Shown here: in pieces, positions 1 to 5,761 of the stretch | Layout: the number at the start of each line of letters is the position of its first letter | How positions within the stretch are numbered: position 1 is the stretch's first letter | From: Thermoguttaceae bacterium | GTDB lineage: Bacteria; Planctomycetota; Planctomycetia; Pirellulales; Thermoguttaceae | Length of the DNA: 8,801 nt | Direction of reading: 5' to 3' | Assembly: GCA_028695865.1 (NCBI GenBank) | Contig: JAQVID010000094.1 | Coordinates: forward strand, 1 to 8,801 | Translations under genes and position numbers: made by a program | The notes under the pieces: generated by a model | Seen by the model: only the letters and a program-made list of their open reading frames with translations | What the model was told of the DNA's origin: nothing | Databases searched by the model: none

Positions 1-1238
1 CGGTTTCTTCCTTGGGGAAACATTTCTTTGGGAACATCCTGACCCAGTAAAAGTGGGAGGACACCAAAATACTCTTTTGCGGCCGCGCCTTCATATCCAC
101 GTAAGGAATCAATATCCTCCGCGGAATCCATATCTCGTAAAATCCGACGTATTACATCAATTGCCATTTGAATGGGCGCAGACGACTGTCGATGTTGATC
201 GTTGGCTTCTCCCCGGGTGATACGCAATATATATCGGAGTGTTTGCTCCACCTTTGAACGAACAAGTCTCTTGGCCAGTTTTAATCGAAATGTTTGATCA
301 TCCAATGCTCGATATTGTCGAATACGCCGTTGTACCGGACCGGTTCCGTCGACAAAGCCGCCCAGATAGGACCCCGACGGATTGAGCCAATGGAGAGAAA
401 TATTTTGAGAAACACATAATTGTATTGCCTGAGTCGTAATTTGGGAAAAACCATGCAGGACAAAACTGTCAACATCCGTTGGGGGCAATAATCGAGTTAG
501 ACCATCGCACGTCGTCATTTGAATGGATTCTCCGGAACGACTTATTTGTGTACCGGGGGTCAAAACGTGAATGGTGGCACGTCCCCGATCGGCAGGAAAA
601 AGTCGAACGGTTTTATGTTCCGGGTTGGCAGCAAGTCTTTCTTCTTCCGGCAGGCAAACGGGAGCCAGAGAACAACGGGTACAAAGCTTTTCATGAACTG
701 TTACAGGCGGGCGTTCAGGCAAGTCACGAAGTCGTCTTGCTTCCGTCAGAGCATTGAGTACGTTTTGACGCATTGTTTCGTCAAGCGGCACAATGGTCGT
801 AATATTTTCCGCGTGATACCTGACACGACCTTCCAGAACAGAGACATGTTTGGTTTCTTCAAGGAGCATTCCATACGCGGAAACCTGAATCGCGTCGGAG
901 GGCCAGGCAGTCGGCTTGCCATTGATACGATTACTTCGTCCCCTTTTATGTTCATAGGGAACAAGAGAACCATCGCGGCGGCAAAGACAATCAATTTTTC
1001 CGGTCAGTCCGATTTTTTCGCCGGTTAATTCCACTTGAGTCATCTTTCCATCGTGATCATCGGGAGCAACGATTTCGTGAAGTGTTCGACCGGCATAAAC
1101 GTGATCATTGGCCAATCGAATCTCTTCGACTTCTTCGAGATAGAACAGTCTTGGGCAATAAGCCAGAGCATGGAGAGCCATAATACGTATTGGCTCGTCA
1201 TGTGACGATTGTAAGGCACAACCATTTAATGAATTCAT
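1..1238 (-). CDS. cas4-cas1: Cas4-Cas1 fusion, spacer-acquisition protein (3' end beyond window)
   Basis: One open frame of 412 visible codons, with no stop, runs off the left edge. The N-terminal part (about 1-200) is a Cas4 RecB-type nuclease. It has C28 in YCPR, H54, D83 in GKID, E96-x-K98, Q118 with Y122 (QxxxY), and C186, C189 and C195. The four cysteines are the usual Fe-S ligands. From about 220 the sequence is Cas1, with the N-terminal beta domain (VLTPGTQISRSG, HWLNPSG). The first catalytic Glu is E383 in GYEGAAAKEYF. The catalytic His and Asp should lie beyond base 1. The ATG is chosen because GGAGG lies 6 nt upstream. Known role of the family: Cas4 trims and PAM-selects prespacers, and Cas1 with Cas2 integrates them into the array. 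Such fusions are typical of MYXAN and I-G (former I-U) loci. It is separated from cas5 by 225 bp, so it may have its own promoter. Neither half shows a broken motif. Confidence 0.95.
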   Translation of the reverse strand, partial: MNSLNGCALQSSHDEPIRIMALHALAYCPRLFYLEEVEEIRLANDHVYAGRTLHEIVAPDDHDGKMTQVELTGEKIGLTGKIDCLCRRDGSLVPYEHKRGRSNRINGKPTAWPSDAIQVSAYGMLLEETKHVSVLEGRVRYHAENITTIVPLDETMRQNVLNALTEARRLRDLPERPPVTVHEKLCTRCSLAPVCLPEEERLAANPEHKTVRLFPADRGRATIHVLTPGTQISRSGESIQMTTCDGLTRLLPPTDVDSFVLHGFSQITTQAIQLCVSQNISLHWLNPSGSYLGGFVDGTGPVQRRIRQYRALDDQTFRLKLAKRLVRSKVEQTLRYILRITRGEANDQHRQSSAPIQMAIDVIRRILRDMDSAEDIDSLRGYEGAAAKEYFGVLPLLLGQDVPKEMFPQGRN

Positions 1239-1371
1239 TGCGAACCTCCATTCCGGGGCGTCTGTGATCGGTGGCACAAAACACACACATTCCAACCGAT
1301 TAGTCGATATCATCGTTCTTACCGTCTGGTATTTTGTCTGTCGCCATGGATCGTGACGCCCGATTCTGCCA

Positions 1372-1436
1372 GATTATCAAAAAACGTAGTGATCACAGGT
1401 CAAAGAGATGATTGATAATCGCCATGTCCTGTGATC
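1372..1436 (-). repeat. Two interlocked 9-bp inverted repeats before cas4-cas1
   Basis: Two perfect inverted repeats are interleaved in the gap between cas5 and cas4-cas1. On the plus strand, GATTATCAA (1372-1380) pairs with TTGATAATC (1412-1420). GATCACAGG (1391-1399) pairs with CCTGTGATC (1428-1436). The order A-B-A'-B' is that of an H-type pseudoknot in the minus-strand RNA, with connecting stretches of 7, 12 and 10 nt. As DNA, the arms overlap the candidate promoter and could be operators. An 8-bp direct repeat TCGCCATG (1341-1348 and 1419-1426) lies beside it. I do not recognise it as a named riboswitch or regulator site. Confidence 0.6.
1373..1403 (-). promoter_or_regulatory. Candidate promoter for cas4-cas1
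   Basis: On the minus strand, TTGACC (1403-1398) and GATAAT (1378-1373) are separated by 19 bp. Each hexamer differs from consensus at one position, but the spacer is longer than the ideal 17. Start of transcription would be near 1366, about 128 nt before the cas4-cas1 ATG. The inverted-repeat arms at 1372-1380 and 1391-1399 overlap the -10 and the edge of the -35. Weaker than the two promoters upstream in the locus. Confidence 0.4.
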
Positions 1437-1463
1437 CTGAAAACAGTGCGGTGCCCGGGATGA

Positions 1464-2144
1464 TTACCAGTGGATTACCGGCATGGTCTCCAACCGGGGT
1501 GGTTCAAGACCGCCACTGACAAGGTCGCCGGTAACATATTGTGTACCTTCGGCACCGACATGATCGACCCAAACGGGCCACGTCCGGGAACCTTTCGGAT
1601 CTTGACATAAAAACACAGGTGCGAGGTTTTCATCGGCAATGGTCGAAGTATCCACAATCTTATGACCATCATAAAAGAGTGAAACTTCGTTGACCAAATG
1701 AGTACTTTCGCCGAGGGAAAGGCCGCCGAATCGATTGATTTCGCCTCGCCTTTGGGGGTCAAGGGCGATTTTGACTCGTTCTTCCAACGTGGAATCCGCG
1801 GAAGCATCATTGTTCTGTGTATTTTCACCGGAACTGTCAAGCCAGATGATCAGTTGAACGTCAATGAGTAATTGCTGAAAATCCGGACGTATATTGCCCG
1901 ATGAGCCAAGAGGCTTTTTTTTAACGCGCCACACGGTTCGTAACACGACATTCTGTTCCGCGGGTTTGAGTAAAACCGGAGTAACACGCGAGCCGCAATG
2001 GCGTTGCCGTTCCGTTTCGCCGACGAGAGACAGCAGGAAGCCGTAGCAAGTGGCGGGAGGCGGTATTTCGTCGGTCTCAAGGTATTCCCGGGCCATTCCC
2101 TTGCGGAAACAGGCAATCGGAACGGAGACTTTAATTCCTATCAT
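1464..2144 (-). CDS. cas5: Cas5, MYXAN/DevS type
   Basis: 226 aa, complete, a usual length for the family. The N terminus (IGIKVSVPIACFRKG) is the first beta strand of the Cas5 RAMP fold. The stretch EIPPPATCYGFLLSLVGE (26-43) is the typical Cas5 helix-1 region. RFGGLSLGESTHLV (138-151) is a hallmark of the DevS branch. Residues about 104-120 form a polar, Asn/Ser/Asp-rich loop that is probably surface-exposed. Cas5 holds the 5' handle of the crRNA and contacts the large subunit. Because a separate cas6 is present, this protein is not expected to process crRNA. It follows cas7 by 11 nt and has AAGGAG 6 nt before its ATG, so the two are certainly cotranscribed. In Myxococcus the homologue DevS also affects transcription of its own operon; whether that applies here cannot be seen. 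Confidence 0.93.
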   Translation of the reverse strand: MIGIKVSVPIACFRKGMAREYLETDEIPPPATCYGFLLSLVGETERQRHCGSRVTPVLLKPAEQNVVLRTVWRVKKKPLGSSGNIRPDFQQLLIDVQLIIWLDSSGENTQNNDASADSTLEERVKIALDPQRRGEINRFGGLSLGESTHLVNEVSLFYDGHKIVDTSTIADENLAPVFLCQDPKGSRTWPVWVDHVGAEGTQYVTGDLVSGGLEPPRLETMPVIHW

Positions 2145-2155
2145 GTTAAGCTCCT

Positions 2156-3079
2156 TTATTTGGCCACTTTATCAATACACTTGCAAGCAGAGGCAACGGC
2201 GGACCGAACACCGGCAACAGAAACATTCTTTGCGGTCAGAGCCTGAGCCAGAGAGGAATTCAGGTCGGAGACACCGACATACAGCTCTTGGGGAGCAATA
2301 TCGCCGGAATCGATACGTTGAAAGAGGGAATCGGCACTGACGGTTTTTCCGCCATCCGGAGTATCGAAGCAGTAGAGCATTCGCGGCGCGGGATCATCGG
2401 TAATCCTGATAATAATGATTTCCGGAGCAAAGTCATACAGGAATCGGCCGTGATTTCCGGCGACACAGCGAAGAGAACCCACCGCGTTGAGTGCCTTGGC
2501 CGCTCGCGATTTGTCAGCCAAACGCTCTGGTGTCATTGCCAATCCGTATTGATATCGGGTTGCGTGCAGTTCCGCGTTATAAGGGGCCGGATTCTGTTTG
2601 GTGGGGGCTGCTTCTTTTTTACTTTTCGCGGCGGAGGGAGTCGCGCCCGGCGAAGCGGCATTGAAGGAAACGTCACCACCCCAAGGAGTCAGAGAGACCG
2701 CTCGGGATATTTCCAGAACGGCACGGCGTATTGTTGCTGTTCCTGCTTTGCCTTCGTCTTTTGCGGCATCGGCACGCATGTATCCGAGAAGATCGTCATC
2801 GATAAACGTCGATTTCGCGCCGCCTGCCCAACTTGCGAATTCCGGATCGTTCCAGTGATTGGCCTGATCTGTTTCGTCCCAGTATCGATTGGTTTTTTCA
2901 CCATTTTCGATAAAAAGCCGTCGCAAGGCGAATCGAATCGCCTCGGCACTGACAGTGGTATGAACCTGTGATTTCCAGACGAGTTTTTGAAGTGTCGTCG
3001 TATTGCCATCGTTTTCACCACGATTATTGGAAGCGGTTCCGTAAGGGGTCACAATATTTGCAAAAATATGAATGGTCAT
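2156..3079 (-). CDS. cas7: Cas7, DevR/Cst2 family crRNA-backbone subunit
   Basis: 307 aa, complete. Family landmarks in order are an N-terminal strand (TIHIFANIVTPYG), an Asn/Gly/Thr stretch leading into TTTLQKLVWKSQVH (27-40), VSAEAIRFALRRLF (43-56), DDDLLGYM (94-101), and GNHGRFLYDFAPE (208-220) before a strand of four isoleucines. This is the repeating Cascade subunit that polymerises along the crRNA spacer. Residues about 143-167 are rich in Ala, Lys and Pro and look like a flexible insert before the conserved AELHATRYQYG. The ATG at 3079 has AAGGAG 9 nt upstream. It is preceded by a 155-bp gap after cas8, the longest inside the effector operon. I find no convincing promoter or terminator in that gap; it has only short A/T-rich complementary stretches. 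The leader may serve to raise Cas7 translation, since several copies per complex are needed (inference). Confidence 0.93.
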   Translation of the reverse strand: MTIHIFANIVTPYGTASNNRGENDGNTTTLQKLVWKSQVHTTVSAEAIRFALRRLFIENGEKTNRYWDETDQANHWNDPEFASWAGGAKSTFIDDDLLGYMRADAAKDEGKAGTATIRRAVLEISRAVSLTPWGGDVSFNAASPGATPSAAKSKKEAAPTKQNPAPYNAELHATRYQYGLAMTPERLADKSRAAKALNAVGSLRCVAGNHGRFLYDFAPEIIIIRITDDPAPRMLYCFDTPDGGKTVSADSLFQRIDSGDIAPQELYVGVSDLNSSLAQALTAKNVSVAGVRSAVASACKCIDKVAK

Positions 3080-3234
3080 ATAAAAAATCTCCTTAATTTT
3101 AAATTTGATACCGGTTCTGCCTGATTTTTCCGCTCGATAGGCCTCAAAAGTCCACGGTTTATAAATTCAACCGGGGAGGAATACGGAAAAATAAAGCGTT
3201 CATAGTCTATTATCTCTGTTGTAAAACATTCGTG

Positions 3235-3636
3235 TTAATCTTGATCGTTCGTTAAAGCATTGTCGTCTTGGGTATCGGTTTCTTTTCCCTTGTAACTGGC
3301 CAGGCCGATCAAGGCAAGGTCACGAGCCAGTTGCCAATCCTGCATAATGAGTCGAGTGATCTTTTCCCAGTTGGTTTTAAGTTCCGAGTCTTTTTTTGTC
3401 TTTCCCCGGCTAAACATATCGCCAAGAGAAAAGCGGAACTGTTCCGGTGTTTTTGAGCCGGCAAAAGCGAGACGCCACTTTTCATATTCGCCTTTGAAAC
3501 GGTTTTTCAATCCCGTATCCGAGACATTTTTATCACTCCCAACTTTTCCATAGCACCCGCGAAGGGCTTCCTGTACAGCGAGCACCAAAGAACGGGCTCC
3601 GTCGAGTTTCCAATCAAGTTTTTCGTCGTTTACCAT
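3235..3636 (-). CDS. Candidate internal translation product: Cas11-like small subunit
   Basis: Inside cas8, an in-frame ATG at 3636 (residue 415 of Cas8, MVNDEKLDWK) would give a 133-aa protein ending at the cas8 stop. Ten nt upstream is AAAGGAAAGG, a plausible Shine-Dalgarno site. Known precedent: in subtypes I-B, I-C and I-D the small subunit Cas11 is made from an internal start in the large-subunit gene. The predicted piece is largely helical and close to the usual size of Cas11 (roughly 120-150 aa). No separate small-subunit gene is present in the locus. This is inference from position, size and RBS; sequence similarity to Cas11 is not something I can show here. Confidence 0.4.
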   Translation of the reverse strand: MVNDEKLDWKLDGARSLVLAVQEALRGCYGKVGSDKNVSDTGLKNRFKGEYEKWRLAFAGSKTPEQFRFSLGDMFSRGKTKKDSELKTNWEKITRLIMQDWQLARDLALIGLASYKGKETDTQDDNALTNDQD

Positions 3637-4878
3637 GTCACTAAGACCTTTCCTTTCATATTTGATTTTTTCCCAAAAGGGCTTTCCCGAAGCGGGATCA
3701 TTTGAATTCGCAAAACGGACAAAGCCGGCAAACCAATATTTTCCCTGTACCAGATTATTTGCGATAAAAGGACGAACAACATTGTCTGTCCAGTAATATT
3801 CAATCTTTTCACTTGTAACGGCATTTTTGCCGCGTCCCTGTTTTATCTCGGTTACTTTTTTAACAAGACGAGGATGCAGGTAACTCAATACCCAATTGTA
3901 GAAAGCCAGTAACTCTTTGTCGAGATTACTTACAGAGAGTATTTCAGACCGGGATTTCTGTTGTGTTGACCATGGCATGGGACGAAATGAAATCGCGTCT
4001 CCGCCCGCGGCTTTCGCTTTTTTAATGGCAGATTTACCACGTTGTCTTATTTCCATTTGTAAAACCGCATCGCCTGTTCCCGCGACGAAAGTATCTTTGA
4101 TTGACATTGGCGTCATATCGCTTCGCCGTTTGGCAAATTCCACGAGATCTTGAATGTAAGGGAGTACCAAAACACCCACGGCGCGATTGATCGGCAGTGA
4201 CAGTGTTCCTGCCAACGCAAATTGCAAGGGCAAAACAAGTTCAAGTGGCTGGGAAACCTTTGTGGAACTGGTAAAAGCCACATGACGAACAACGGCACCC
4301 GGGTTGACCGGTCCTTGAACATCGTAGTCTTTTATGACAAGTTCGCCCTTGTTGTTGACCCATTCTTTCCATGCCGTCTGATGTGTATAACTCAAACAGG
4401 TTTTGTAGGTAAACTCAATTTTCTTATCTTCAAAATCATAGGATACTGTCTTTTCCTCACCCAGCTTGCGGGTTTGTCCATGTTGAAGAAAAGTCAGTGT
4501 GATTCCCTGCTGGAGTCGGGCTCGAACTTCAATGGGTGGAATTTTTCCGTACTGTCCTGGCAGATAGATCAACTCGTCTTTAATCTGAAAGGCAAAGGAA
4601 AAGAGCCACTCGAAAAATGGCTTGGCATTTTCCGGCTTGCCGAAATCGAGAGTCAATTCAGTCGGAGTAATGCTCCAATTGAAATCGGGCGGTCGCTTCT
4701 TTTCTGATCGCTCGAAAGCAAATAGAGTAGCGGCAAGTCCACCGAGTCCGGCACGGTGCATGGGAGTCATTCCGGGTGCTCCCAGTTTTAAAACCAAAGA
4801 GGAAGGAGGGGAAACAGGCTTCGGTTTAGCGATTTTTGTCCCTGTTTTGACCGCGGTTGTTTTCACTGTTTTTGCCAT
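3235..4878 (-). CDS. cas8: Cas8, Cmx8/DevT-type large subunit
   Basis: 547 aa from the chosen ATG. It begins 2 nt after the cas6 stop, with AAGGAG 7 nt upstream; an in-frame extension of 25 codons into cas6 is unlikely to be used. Residues 1-27 are a basic Lys/Thr/Pro tail. The motif GAPGMTPMHRAGLGGLAATL (about 33-52) and the C-terminal region ending DWQLARDLALIGLASYKG identify the MYXAN large subunit. Large subunits of type I complexes recognise the PAM and help recruit Cas3. The middle is a mixed alpha/beta region with no nuclease motif. The last 130 or so residues are predicted helical from their heptad-like pattern, and in other type I systems this region equals the small subunit Cas11. 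An internal ATG with an SD-like sequence sits exactly there (see separate entry). The family is divergent, so identification rests on the N- and C-terminal motifs plus position between cas6 and devR. Confidence 0.88.
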   Translation of the reverse strand: MAKTVKTTAVKTGTKIAKPKPVSPPSSLVLKLGAPGMTPMHRAGLGGLAATLFAFERSEKKRPPDFNWSITPTELTLDFGKPENAKPFFEWLFSFAFQIKDELIYLPGQYGKIPPIEVRARLQQGITLTFLQHGQTRKLGEEKTVSYDFEDKKIEFTYKTCLSYTHQTAWKEWVNNKGELVIKDYDVQGPVNPGAVVRHVAFTSSTKVSQPLELVLPLQFALAGTLSLPINRAVGVLVLPYIQDLVEFAKRRSDMTPMSIKDTFVAGTGDAVLQMEIRQRGKSAIKKAKAAGGDAISFRPMPWSTQQKSRSEILSVSNLDKELLAFYNWVLSYLHPRLVKKVTEIKQGRGKNAVTSEKIEYYWTDNVVRPFIANNLVQGKYWFAGFVRFANSNDPASGKPFWEKIKYERKGLSDMVNDEKLDWKLDGARSLVLAVQEALRGCYGKVGSDKNVSDTGLKNRFKGEYEKWRLAFAGSKTPEQFRFSLGDMFSRGKTKKDSELKTNWEKITRLIMQDWQLARDLALIGLASYKGKETDTQDDNALTNDQD

Positions 4879-4880
4879 GA

Positions 4881-5513
4881 TTACACTCCTTCTCTGTCCG
4901 AAACGATGGAACATTCGGAGAAGTCGCAAATGGAGGGCAGGAATAATCCGCAACCCATTTTGCGACGGCCTCCAATACCCGTTTCCTGGATACGAATGGA
5001 ATCGTTTTCATTGAGATTACCAAGATATAACTCAAATCCGACAACGTTTTTATCGTGGATACAAAGAGTTCTGCGTTTTCCCGGTTTCACAATCACATCC
5101 GGAGAAAGATGGTTTAACTCAAGTTGTCGTTGGACAGCGGTAATGAATCCGTCTTCTTCCATAAAACCTTTAATGGTGACCAATCGACTGCGAAGAGTCT
5201 CCGATGGTGAGAGCGCATGAACTGTTGGAACACCAATTTGCATAAAGGTTTGTCCCAAACCAAGGCTCTTTCCCGCTAAAGGCAGAATCATCGGAATTCG
5301 TTCGGCGTCCAGACGAATGGTCAGCCGGCTTTCCGGAGTGAGTATCATTTTGCGGTCGCCCGTCTGTATTCCCGCAATGGGGAAGATACCAATGTCCTCG
5401 TCTTCATGAATGGCTGGAATTACCCGTGAAATCGCCGAATAAACCATGTACGAGTTGTCCACCGGAAGTGGCGTACCACGGGGGAAGACCCCAAAGTGTA
5501 CATCAATTTTCAT
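4881..5513 (-). CDS. cas6: Cas6, MYXAN-type crRNA endonuclease
   Basis: 210 aa from ATG at 5513. The N terminus MKIDVHFGVFPRGTPLPVDN, then YMVYSAISRVIPAIHE (22-37), matches the MYXAN Cas6 pattern. H36 in AIHED is the likely general acid/base of RNA cleavage. GQTFMQIG and the C-terminal glycine-rich loop GIGGRRKMGCG (179-189) fit the RAMP fold. Cas6 cuts the repeat RNA to release crRNAs. An alternative GTG start at 5558 would add 15 residues (AKRNIFKRTG...), but these do not fit the family's start. For the chosen ATG the best SD is AGGAG at 11 nt, somewhat far. It is the first gene after a strong promoter (5585-5613), about 65 nt into the transcript, and is followed by cas8 after 2 nt. Confidence 0.9.
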   Translation of the reverse strand: MKIDVHFGVFPRGTPLPVDNSYMVYSAISRVIPAIHEDEDIGIFPIAGIQTGDRKMILTPESRLTIRLDAERIPMILPLAGKSLGLGQTFMQIGVPTVHALSPSETLRSRLVTIKGFMEEDGFITAVQRQLELNHLSPDVIVKPGKRRTLCIHDKNVVGFELYLGNLNENDSIRIQETGIGGRRKMGCGLFLPSICDFSECSIVSDREGV

Positions 5514-5584
5514 CGTCCAAATTTCTCCTGTTCTTTTAAAAATGTTTCGCTTTGCCACACATCACTTTAACTTAAACTATAAAC

Positions 5585-5613
5585 ATTTTATATCTTTTCC
5601 CCGTATTTGTCAA
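5585..5613 (-). promoter_or_regulatory. Promoter of the cas6-cas8-cas7-cas5 operon
   Basis: On the minus strand, TTGACA (5613-5608) is followed after exactly 17 bp by TAAAAT (5590-5585). This is a consensus -35 and a 5-of-6 -10 for a housekeeping sigma factor. Transcription should start near 5578, giving a leader of about 65 nt before cas6. It lies in the AT-rich 248-bp gap after cas3, in which I find no convincing terminator, so read-through from cas3 is also possible. The -35 overlaps the imperfect palindrome TGTCAATTGGCA (5608-5619). The promoter has the same hexamers and spacing as the one before cas3. Confidence 0.75.
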
Positions 5614-5761
5614 TTGGCAAAATAAAAAATTTTATATATTTACTTCGTTTACCTTTTATATTTCTCTTTTTTCGTGTATCATAGTATAATAACAGTATAA
5701 ATGATGCCTTGGATGTTGAGTCATTATGGGCGTTGAGCAATTTATCGTTTAAGGTAAAGTG

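Noticed and set aside
519..1028. 169-codon plus-strand ORF (and shorter frames in the same region)
   Set aside because: It lies opposite the cas4-cas1 frame, which has clear domain motifs; the plus-strand product has no recognisable feature.
2288..2971. 227-codon plus-strand ORF
   Set aside because: It is antisense to the well-supported cas7 and its cysteine/arginine-rich product resembles no family.
3082..3129. Possible hairpin masking the cas7 RBS (AAAAATC with GATTTTT)
   Set aside because: Only seven mostly A-T pairs, overlapping one base of the SD; too weak to claim.
4879..4953. N-terminal extension of Cas8 by 25 residues
   Set aside because: It would overlap the end of cas6, has no good RBS and does not resemble the family; ATG 4878 has AAGGAG at 7 nt.
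5514..5558. GTG start adding 15 residues to Cas6
   Set aside because: The family begins at the MKIDVHFGV strand, and no SD precedes the GTG.
5614..5640. Plus-strand promoter (TTGGCA ... TATATT) in the cas3-cas6 gap
   Set aside because: The spacer is 15 bp, the region is simply AT-rich, and no plus-strand gene follows.
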